Shown: one piece after another, positions 55,134 through 64,000 of the stretch | Numbering within the stretch: position 1 is the stretch's first letter | How the letters are laid out: the number at the start of each line of letters is the position of its first letter | From: Dimorphilus gyrociliatus | Taxonomy: Eukaryota > Annelida > Polychaeta > Dinophilidae | Direction: 5' to 3' | Length of the DNA: 64,000 bases | Assembly (NCBI GenBank): GCA_904063045.1 | Contig: CAJFCJ010000012.1 | Location: forward strand, 620,001-684,000 | The notes under the pieces: generated by a model | What the model was told of the DNA's origin: nothing | The model's input: the letters and a program-made list of their open reading frames with translations, nothing else | The model's database searches: none | Program-made: the position numbers and the translations under genes

Positions 55134-55847
55134 ATGTCGGAAAAACTAGCGCTTCCAAATTCCTCAGCCACCGGAGGATCAACATCGCGTCCAACGACAC
55201 CTCGACTAACTCCGAGATCTCCTAGGCATACTGTCGTTCATCAGCCTACCGATGCACTTGTGACAGAGTTTGATACTTTGTGGAGAGAGATAACACCAAC
55301 TGAACGTGAAAAAACATATCAGCCTGAAATTTTACCTAGAACGCCGGTAAAGAAATTAGAAAAGGAAGACTTTTCTCAAGATTCATCAATCCGGAATGAC
55401 GAAAGGAAAGAAAGCGATGATGACACTCGTCGACAATCTTTACAACCAAGTAGGATAGATAACTTTTTGTAAAATTTCTTAAACTAACTAATAGCTAACA
55501 AGTTTTCCTTTCTCTTCTGTAAAGTTTGGCATACAAGTCAATCGACAACAATAGTCTTGAATACAACTAATGAATCAAAAACTAGAGAACGACCTCTAGC
55601 TAGACCAAAAATTAATTCGGCAAATCCGTCGGCATTGAAATGTTATAATTGTGAAAAAGAAATAACAACATACTTTTATCACGTTTCCGGAAGATGTACT
55701 TACTTTACTTGCTTCGGTATTATGCTTATTGGAGGCTTATTGGGGTGTTGCCTTATACCTTTTCTAACGAATTTCTCCAAGGATCGAGTACATAAATGTC
55801 CGAATTGTCATATTGAATTAGGAAAGTATAAGCTACTATCATGGTAG
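55134..55847 (+). CDS. LITAF-domain protein (LITAF/CDIP1 family)
   Basis: Exons 55134-55449 and 55525-55847, 212 aa. The N-terminal two thirds is Ser/Thr/Pro-rich and probably disordered (TSRPTTPRLTPRSPRH). The C-terminal LITAF domain has the paired zinc knuckles CYNC and HKCPNC with LGKYK at the end, flanking a Cys/Gly-rich hydrophobic stretch (CFGIMLIGGLLGCCLIPFL) that embeds in late endosomal/lysosomal membranes as a monotopic anchor. Family roles are endosomal trafficking and stress or immune signalling. Unlike vertebrate members I see no PPxY motif in the N-terminus. It lies just downstream of FOXRED2 on the same strand, about 200 bases from its stop codon. Confidence 0.88.
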
Positions 55848-56096
55848 TCAATGATCTTTATCTTAGTACAAAACGATATTTTTGAAGATGTCGATGAATA
55901 CTAATTATAATCACTTATGTTCGGAAATAAGATAATTAAGTTTCTGAGTTTGTTTTTGTATGTAGTAAGTGCATGTCAAACTAAGGAAATACAACTATAA
56001 GATTCCAATCATTTTGACAACTTCCTCCGATGTATTATAAAGTCATTTGCTAATTTATCAGCAAAAACGAAAATGCTACAATTTAGTAATAATAAG

Positions 56097-56912
56097 CTAT
56101 GAAAAGTTGTCTATATGACCAATAATTTTCATTATCTCAAGTTTACAGCATTGAGAGCTTTGTCTCTTAACCATATCACATCGAATAATTGATTTATAAG
56201 AACTTGTATTAGTTGAGAAATTTAAATCAACCATTTCTTCTAGTTCGTCTTCAGCTTTTCCGAAATGAGCAACATTTTCAATTTTCCACGATAAATTTCG
56301 CAGAAACCCTACAATTCCTTTCCTAGTGTCGTTCTTTGGATTTAATCTAGGGAAACAGATTGACAAAAAGAAGGCTCCTTCCTTATATTCCCTTCTCGTA
56401 ATTCTCACGTCAAGAAAATTTGATTCTGTTTCAAGCTTAATCAATATGCTATTCTTTTCAAACATAGCTGTAACATTTTTTGAGGTCAATTTTCCTAGTC
56501 TAAAGTTTTCCCAGGCAACTAATTCGTTACTTCCAACTTTAAATCCTTTGGTATTAATTAAAAAGTTTTTCGATTTAAAGATGATGTTAACTGAGTCAAT
56601 ATGATGTCCATCAAATGTTGTTGCTGTGATACTGAGTCCCATAGAGTCGTCACTGAAAAGTCGAACTGCACCTCCAGTTTCAATTCCAACATCATAACAT
56701 ATAGGGAAGTAGCCATGATCTCCAACTGCTATCATATGATATATTTGGGGTTGACTATCTAAAGAACCTAGTATGGCTATAATGAAAAATAAGAAACATA
56801 AGGTTTATGGAATTGAATTGTGGCAATAATAAATGTAAGTTTATTAGAAAAAAAGATACTTACTACTGATGAGAGCGAAACCAACGAAGGACGACAAAGA
56901 AAATACCTTCAT
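56097..56912 (-). CDS. Short secreted ITIH C-terminal-like protein, copy 3
   Basis: Exons 56912-56864 and 56776-56097, 242 aa. Exon 1 is 49 bases with a signal peptide (MKVFSLSSFVGFALISS), the same length and phase as exon 1 of the plus-strand copy 2. The ITIH-C-like domain begins almost at once: GDHGYFPICYDV, GGAVRLFSDDSMGLSITATT, FLDVRITRRE, GIVGFL. The N-terminal unit of the other two copies is missing, GDPHF is changed to GDHGYF, and the terminal CW pair is lost (QCCKLEI instead). It is convergent with the LITAF gene. A diverged, domain-only paralogue. Confidence 0.72.
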
Positions 56913-57155
56913 CTCGCCTACAGGACGATGTTATCAGCTAAAAGATTAAAACGAATCATCCTACTTATATACCAATGTCCTTCTTGAGTAATGTTCACTT
57001 TTTGATGCAGGACACGTCAGCATTAAAAAACAACTATACTGTTAATTGAGCAATGTATGTATGTCTGGCTGGTCAAGTTTATTTTATATTGACCTAGATA
57101 ATAGTGAGAAAAAGAGAAAATAAAGGATGTCTTTTGCTGAAAAATTAGTGTAATG

Positions 57156-57837
57156 TTAATCGTCTTGATGAAGAGTTAGCTCGGTCTTTAAAACGACTGA
57201 TTTAATTATCTTTGACGATAAATGCATCTTTTTGCAAGCTTTCCATTCTTCTTCGAGTATTTCTTGATATTTCCTTACAAATACCGGTTGATCTTTCCAA
57301 AGAAAACCCCTCATAAAATGCCTTTTCATCATTATATCCGATGCCGTAACTATCCAACGATCATCGTGATCTTTAGAACCTAAAATAACGTTTCGAGGTT
57401 CATAAATGATTTTCATTTTCTTTGGATCGGAATTCGTTCGGTCTAAACGTTCTTTAGCCATTTTGTAAACATCGGCATGAGTAAATTGACCGGCATTACA
57501 TTGAAAGCAAACAGAAAGGGAATAATCAACATCTTTTGGATCAGTAGTTAAATGACGATGAAGTTTTTTGATTCCTCTCTTCTTATCTAAACCATGAGAT
57601 CTACAAATTAAAATAAGGAATATACGAATGACTTATTGTTTCTTAATCTAAAAAAGCATCATTTACCAACGAATAGATTCTAAATATAAGCATAGATAAT
57701 AAAAAAAACATAAAATAAATTTACGTATTTACGCTCTTCTTCCTTGGTCTTTCATCTCTTATTTCTTCATCTTTTGTAACTTCAAAAGCAACCTTTTTCT
57801 TCTTTGTCTTTTTCCTCTCTTTACCATTCGACGCCAT
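57156..57837 (-). CDS. Unrecognised basic protein, 185 aa
   Basis: Exons 57837-57725 and 57600-57156; the join completes a threonine codon. The first 40 residues are very lysine-rich (KERKKTKKKKVAFEVTK). The rest is well-ordered and charged: SHGLDKKRGIKKLHRHL, CFQCNAGQFTHADVYKMA, then RWIVTASDIMMKRHFMRGFL, ending HQDD. No signal peptide or membrane segment, so probably cytosolic or nuclear. I do not recognise the family; the composition is reminiscent of small conserved ciliary or sperm proteins, which is only an impression. Strong coding character, a sensible intron and a good start context support a real gene. Confidence 0.7.
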
Positions 57838-58876
57838 TTTAGTTAAAGAAATAATTTCAACAAAAAAAAAATTAATTATTCACAAGATTTACAGTCTTAC
57901 GAGAAATTAACTTATTCCTTAATTAATTTAGATATCGAATTCGCGTTTCCTTCCCCCTTCCCTTTTTTTTTGTTATCGATTAACTTATGATCTAATTAAT
58001 AGAAATATGTAAATTAATAAACAATGAAATTTCAACTGTTTTATTATTCCAATATAATCGTTTTATTCTGTTGGTAGAAAGTCATATTGATCATTCTGTG
58101 ATATTTATACATAGTTAATAAGATTTTGTTATACATTGTTCAATTACCAATATTAATTGAATGAGTTTCTAATGTTAGGGGACCGGAAAAGAAAAGAAAG
58201 CTTTAAACATATAATTTTCAAAAATATTGAACTTGACAGTTATACTATATATATTTAAATATATTCTATATCTTCACTATCTTTACTCTCAACTTGCAAG
58301 GACAAAAGGTGGAAAGATATATAAATATTTGTATTTAATCATGTAAATATTTTCTATAAGGAAGGAAATATTCTATATTTTCAATGTTAATCATAACGTT
58401 GGACTTATGATCATTATACTATTGAAAAGTAGAATGTTTTTATCTGTGCAACGCAAAGCAAATCTAGAAAAACAATAGAAGATAAAAGAATTATTTGAAT
58501 CCTTTCATCTAATTTCCGACTTTCAACCTATAAGAAATAGTTTTTAAATGAAAAAGATAGAGATAGATTAATTCTCTTCCTTATAAATTCATTTGCATTA
58601 GTATATATATATAGCACAAAGATATGTATATACTAGTATATATTGGTTATTTTAAACCAACAGTTATAAATATTTTGAATTCTTTGAACATATATTGCCT
58701 CTGAAAATTTAGGTTTAAAATCGAAAATCTTTGATGCCTATACTTTATATGTTATTTTTAATTTCTCATCAATACTTACATATCCGTTCAACTTCTTTAC
58801 GAATTAGATCAATCATTCAATAACATATTTATTGTATATCAGGAGATCCCGTAACTGTTATCATTTCTGCGTAGTG
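57838..58876. other. Intergenic between divergent genes
   Basis: AT-rich spacer upstream of both the basic-protein gene and the LamG gene. No exon recognised. Confidence 0.5.
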
Positions 58877-59617
58877 ATGTGTTCCAACCGGATGAGCAGT
58901 TTTCTTACCAAAGTCATTTTATTATATATTAGTATAATATGCTTTAAAAGAGGATTTTCTGATCCTTTAAATACGAAATATTATAGAACATTTGACGATG
59001 AAATCTCAAGTAAATTGCTGGAAAATCCGTTTGTTAGCGGACCAGACACTATCAATGGTAAAATGACGTTTTCGGAAACTGCTATACTTGGTAAATCATT
59101 AGATTTCACTAAAAATTCTTTCGTTATTTGGACAAATAGAAGAAATGAATGCTTTCTTTCACCTAATCTTTGTCAGAATGGCTTTTCATTATGCTTCTGG
59201 ATGAAAGCGTTTCGTCATAATCAACCGATGGCTGTCTATATTGCGAATGGCGCCCATTACAAGCAGTCCTACGGATTAGCCATATATGATCTTGGCCCAA
59301 TTCTTTCATTTGCAATATCAAATGGAACAACAAAGTATGGTGTAGCATTAAATAATATTTATGGAGTTTGGCAACACTACTGCATTACTTATAAAACTGA
59401 TTTTAATTTATATTTAAACGGTACCTGGTTGGGGAAAGGAATATCTGGTATAAAAAATATTACCAGTCCAATAGTACTTAACAATTTTTGTTTGGGAAAG
59501 GATCCTTATGCTAGTCAACAGTATTATAGTAAATTCTATTTAGATGAATTACGATTTTGGGAAGAGGAAAAAAATGCAACTTTTATTAAATATGTTCACG
59601 ATACCCAAGGTAAATAG
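58877..59617 (+). CDS. Secreted LamG/concanavalin-like fold protein (possibly first exon only)
   Basis: The first good ATG is at 58877 (an in-frame ATG also at 58892). A hydrophobic signal segment (VILLYISIICF) follows, then a jelly-roll domain of the LamG_3 type: GKSLDFTKNSFVIWTN, CFLSPNLCQNGFSLCFWMKA, YGVWQHYCITYKTDFNLYLNG and FYLDELRFWEEEKNATFIKY. Cysteines occur in pairs as in extracellular members. The frame ends at a TAG at 59615-59617, but a good donor (CAAG then GTAAAT) lies at 59609/59610, so the gene may continue through a long intron beyond the window. I found no following exon up to 64000. Partner unknown. Confidence 0.7.
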   Translation: MCSNRMSSFLTKVILLYISIICFKRGFSDPLNTKYYRTFDDEISSKLLENPFVSGPDTINGKMTFSETAILGKSLDFTKNSFVIWTNRRNECFLSPNLCQNGFSLCFWMKAFRHNQPMAVYIANGAHYKQSYGLAIYDLGPILSFAISNGTTKYGVALNNIYGVWQHYCITYKTDFNLYLNGTWLGKGISGIKNITSPIVLNNFCLGKDPYASQQYYSKFYLDELRFWEEEKNATFIKYVHDTQGK

Positions 59618-62600
59618 TTTACGCATTCCTTGATTAATTGGATCATATGTAACATTTTATATAACATACTCATCTATTAACATGAGGTAAGCTACACGCG
59701 ATTAAGGTATATAGTAAAAATAGTCACATCTATGTTTGTATATACTATTATATAAAAATCATATTGGAAAGAAAAAACAACGACAAAAACTATAGACATC
59801 TCAAAATTTGAGAACATACTCATTTATATTATATGTATATAACATCAAGGGTACCTTAGCCAATTGAGGCCTAAGCTTATCAAATATACCTACACTCTCC
59901 ATCATATCTTCCCCACCAGCGACCAATCTACCCCTTGCTTGATTTAATTACAACATTTTTTTGCATATTCTATGAAAACAAACAGCTTTTTTAACAACTG
60001 AAAATGACTTAAATCTTACGTTACATAGTAATATACAGTATATACAACATATCTATATATATATATATATATACTTTAAGAATAAACTACAAATTTTCTA
60101 GCTTTTTTCTACAAGAGATAAAAGAATGTTTTGATAGCAAGTACTGTTTGAATATCAACTAGAAAATTCTTAAAATAACTGAAATTTTCAGCTATTTTTG
60201 AGGTAAGTAATTCGAAAAAGATAAAGCTTTCAGAATCGATTGTAGTATCTGGAAACTCTCCCTACCTCACACCAAAATTATTATCTAAATCTTCTTACTA
60301 GTAGAGAGGATGAATGTTTTCAATCACCTGCTTTAAACAGAAAGATCATGTCTTAGAAAAATATTTAAAAGTTCATTCTTACTAATTCTTTCTTTGTCTA
60401 TTCAATAAAAACGAAAAAAGTGGAAGAGATTGAGAATAGTTATTGACAAACTATACATTCTGATTCAATGAGGGAATACTATATAAATAATTATTAAAAA
60501 CTTGATATCTCATATCGTCTTTATTTTTGGCTGATCTGATATCTATAACATATATTTGACCTTTTGTTATGGTTTAAGATACGACTATGATTTGCAAAGA
60601 AATATTTTTACTTAATTAATAAATTCATTTTCAAAGGTTAAATTATAAAGTAAAAGAAAGATATAAAGGAAAACGTTTACATTTTTCTAGAAAAGCTCTA
60701 TGCTGCAATATTTACAAATTTATTTATTTGTATATTAAATGTTTATAAAGAATGATAAGAATTTTTCTTAAGAAAGAAAAAGATTTAAAGATAGAACTAT
60801 TACATCAAATATATTTTATATACTACAACTAAACTTTTGGTGCATCTGGCATCATCATCACTCAATCTAACTATTACTTTACTAGTTGCTCTCACTCCTT
60901 TCCAGAACTACTATAAGAGTTCAACTTACTAATCTCTTTCTTTTTCTGGCACCTGAATAAATAGCGATATATTAATGATTTAATATATATTTTTCACAAA
61001 ACATCTTAGGAATGTTTTTCCCAGTTACGAAATACCATTTCATGACGCAATACAGCGATTTTTTCTTTCATTATTTAGCCCCTAGATGACGCACTGAGTA
61101 ATACATTTTTTCCCCTTACTCTTTTGTAGATATCTAATATTTTCATTTTCAAATAAACAAAAGAGAGAGAGGGAGATGTTAATACTATTTAATAAATAAT
61201 TTAAAGAAGAAGATGATGATAATTGAACGACAAAACCATTTAGTCTAAGAAAAATCCAAAATTTACTACAATGTATTAAAAGGGAAGGTATACTTAACGT
61301 TAGGAAAACATATCTTTGAATGCAATTAAAAACAAAAGCAAGAGTAATAAATTAATTAGTAGATCTTTGAAAAAGAGAAGAATAATAGTAAACATTGCAA
61401 ACAGTAAAAAGAATGAGAGTAGTCCCACCTAGTCATAAGCTATTAAACGCAAAAGATAATTGATTACAGGAGTAGTTGGTACAGGAGAAATAGCTTATAC
61501 TAAACAAAATAGTTTTAAACTGGGCAAACAAAATCTAATTGTTATTGTTTAAATTTATTCACTCACTCTCTCTCTCTGTCTCTCTTTCTCTTTCTGCTTT
61601 TTCTGTCTTTATTATATAACCACCGCATAAATACTTTAGTAATAAAATTGTGTCAATTTCTATCAAAATAACAGATTATACAAAATAAAAAAAAGAATAA
61701 TTTTAATTTATTGTCTTCTTAATAAAATGCTTATATCTTAAGCTATTTAAAGAATATGATTAGTTTTACAGTAAATATTAATTAAAATGTCTAAATAAGA
61801 TCGCATTTCATCTTACAGAGTTGAGAAATTCACCGAACTTGCCAAAAGTATTTGGGGAATTTTTTTAAAAGTTTTTTTTTTTTACTTTTTATTTTAACTA
61901 AAAAGTTTTCTTAACTTGTCTAATAAAATTTTAATGTAAACATTATTTATGATAATAAACAGAATACTAAAATTATTAGAAATTTAATTCATGAATATTC
62001 ATTAATTAAGTTTTGAATATGGAACAACTCATTTTATCTTATTAAAATTCTCAAGATATTATTTATATGCATAAGTAGAATTGGAATGTAAATGGTTTTG
62101 TTCATTGTTTCAGTATATCTTGAACAGAATTGAATAAATTTTAAGTTGAATAGAAAAGAGAAGTTTTAAAAAGTAAACTTAAATGTGAGAAAAGTGCAAA
62201 CTGTTGATGAGAATATAAAAAACAAGTTTAAACTGATTGGGTAGGTAAGAGAGGAGAGAGAGAGAGAGAAAGGGAGAAAGAGAGAAAGTGGAGGAAAGTT
62301 AGGGCTGAGAGAAGAAAAAGGGATAGAGTAAAAGTTAGGTTATTTTCATCGAAACTAGTAGCTCATTTAAATAGACAAACTATCATAAGCAATTAATAAA
62401 TACAAGAATTCTTTTGATATAGTTTAAATGGTTAATGGATTCATTATCGGACATTAAAGAACGTTACTAAAATTATTGATAGCAACTGCAATGCATAAAC
62501 TATTATTTGAAATGGTAGGCTATAGTAATTCTTAGAAAGCGTTGTCCTATTTAATTTATGTATTATTCAACGGAATGCTAAATATCATAATAAACATAAT

Positions 62601-63654
62601 TATTACCCTATTATAGTGGGGCATAAATTAATAAAAGTGCTAAAATAATATCTTAAAATAAATAATAAGAGAATATTAAACTACACTACTTACAAGTTTA
62701 AGAAAGAATGCGTTTTTGAGGTAATAAATATGCAAATTAGGCGGGAAAAAGTTTGTACTTGAAAAAGAAAATGAATAATCCTTCAGGAATTTGTTTAGGA
62801 AACTCTTTACATTTCTAGTCGCGGTATGTAGTGCGCGCAAACAGTAAGCCTATACCATAGTTTGGAGAGGGCTCCAGCTTCCCAGCGTGACAAACTTTGC
62901 AAACATGTGATGCGAAGACGAAACCAGGCTAAGTGCAGATTGCGATACATTCTAAAACGTCTGCTTCTACCACTCTATCGAGTACGCCGTTTTTTTCTCT
63001 CTCTTCAATCTTTTTTGAATCAAATTTCCTCCATTTTTTCGAAAGAAAAAAGACTTTCACAAAGAGGTTTGCTTTAATTTTTCTTTATTTCATACCTTAA
63101 CTTAAAAAGCGCATGCTTCAATATTCGGACAGCCAGATATAGGCCTTTTCTCCGTAGTTGTAGAGCTACCCTGCACTGCAAAATGTTTGCTTGCATTCCT
63201 TTTGTTCTAGGCCTTGTTTTTCTCTGCAAGGTTTCCCTATACAATTTAATTAGGCATTTTTATTTTTAGTTCCTGTCTGAGGAGTTTGTGTAAAGGCTAA
63301 GTTGGATGGGTCTATACTGTTAATGTGACCTAGTTTTAATATGGGCTGCCAGCTGCATTTTATCCTATTTTGAAAGTTTTTTGTTTGCATGTTTTTCTTA
63401 AAAGTTTGGAAGATATATATTTCTTTAACAAAATCATTGATTTATTATTATTCCTATTACTTTTATATTTATAAATAATGCAACCATTTTTGTTTCATCT
63501 CCGCCTAATCAATTCAAAATTTTATCATATTTCTTTTATTTTTATTTTTCAATCGTTTCAACGATTTGTTATTATTTCTTCTTCCAAAGTTACCTGGATA
63601 TCTTACGGGGTGGTGTAAGAAAAAAAAGAGAGATAGACAGTCAGGCTGTGTGTG

Positions 63655-63720
<66 letters not shown>

Positions 63721-64000
63721 TCAGAGAGAAGGGGAGGGTACAAGAGGAAAATAAGCAAAATAAAAAGCGAGAAAAAGAGACAAATAAATGAAAAAAGGGA
63801 TATAAGAACAAGAAAGGACTAAAGAAGAGAAAAACGTCTTGTACTGTTTAGTTCTACTCTTATATTTGCTTCCTCAAAAAACGACAAGTTTATGTTTTAG
63901 CTATTGAAAAAAAAATATGAGTGCGTTCCTTTTTTTTAAAAAAAAAAGAATGAAAATATTATGATTTTTTTAACGAATTTATTAAATTCTCCTTATCCAG
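59618..64000. other. No gene recognised; simple repeats
   Basis: AT-rich sequence with CT (about 61563-61590), GA (about 62247-62270) and long GA (63660-63712) repeats. It could be intron of the LamG gene. A forward open frame at 62862-63077 in a less AT-rich patch has no family features. Confidence 0.5.
63660..63712. repeat. GA dinucleotide microsatellite
   Basis: About 26 uninterrupted AG units, preceded by TGTGTG. Confidence 0.97.

Noticed and set aside
56326-56604. Forward frame of 92 residues
   Set aside because: Antisense of ITIH-C-like copy 3.
62862-63077. Forward open frame of 71 residues in a less AT-rich patch, considered as a later LamG-gene exon or a structured RNA
   Set aside because: No acceptor in the needed phase gives a domain-like sequence, and no recognisable RNA gene signature is present.
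63566-63754. Forward open frame rich in Arg-Glu
   Set aside because: Translation of the GA microsatellite.

Overview
The window is eukaryotic nuclear DNA from an invertebrate bilaterian. The evidence is AT-rich sequence (roughly two thirds A+T), genes broken by GT..AG introns, a ZEB/zfh-1 zinc-finger homeobox gene, a nuclear receptor, C-type lectin, BIR, LITAF, FOXRED2 and inter-alpha-inhibitor C-terminal family members, and no bacterial or viral features. Many introns are only 50-125 bases, which suggests a compact genome. A spiralian, possibly a small annelid, is my best guess, but the window does not prove it. All exon models below were joined by hand from splice signals, reading phase and family resemblance.

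Layout. 1-1.7 kb: a 71-residue single-pass membrane protein (minus). 3.5-9 kb: a complete ZEB/zfh-1 gene (minus; ten zinc fingers, homeodomain, CtBP motif), with two miR-8/miR-200-type seed sites downstream of its stop. 9-37.4 kb: about 28 kb without a convincing gene, but dense in short transcription-factor-like palindromes (CACGTG, CAGGTG, TGACGTCA) and in an unexplained 8-mer TGACAAAC. It looks like a regulatory landscape, most simply that of ZEB. 37.4-41.4 kb: a nuclear receptor (minus) with one DNA-binding domain and two alternative, frame-compatible C-terminal halves of the ligand-binding domain. 42.8-45.7 kb: a type I membrane C-type lectin (minus), in which a WSC-like module sits inside an intron of the first lectin domain. 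47.2-50.0 kb: two tandem secreted proteins ending in an ITIH C-terminal-like domain (plus). 50.7-51.4 kb: a single-BIR protein (minus). 52.5-54.9 kb: FOXRED2 (plus). 55.1-55.8 kb: a LITAF-domain protein (plus). 56.1-56.9 kb: a third, shorter ITIH-C-like secreted protein (minus). 57.2-57.8 kb: an unrecognised basic protein (minus). 58.9-59.6 kb: a secreted LamG-fold protein, possibly only its first exon (plus). 59.6-64 kb: no gene recognised; simple repeats.

The right half is gene-dense and rich in secreted or membrane proteins of recognition type (lectin, ITIH-C, LamG), with a BIR gene and a LITAF gene among them. An immune or epithelial theme is possible but is only inference. The left half is dominated by ZEB and its flanks. 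The two most unusual observations are the nuclear receptor, whose two alternative ligand-binding-domain ends give proteins of exactly equal predicted length, and the strong enrichment of TGACAAAC across 11-31 kb.
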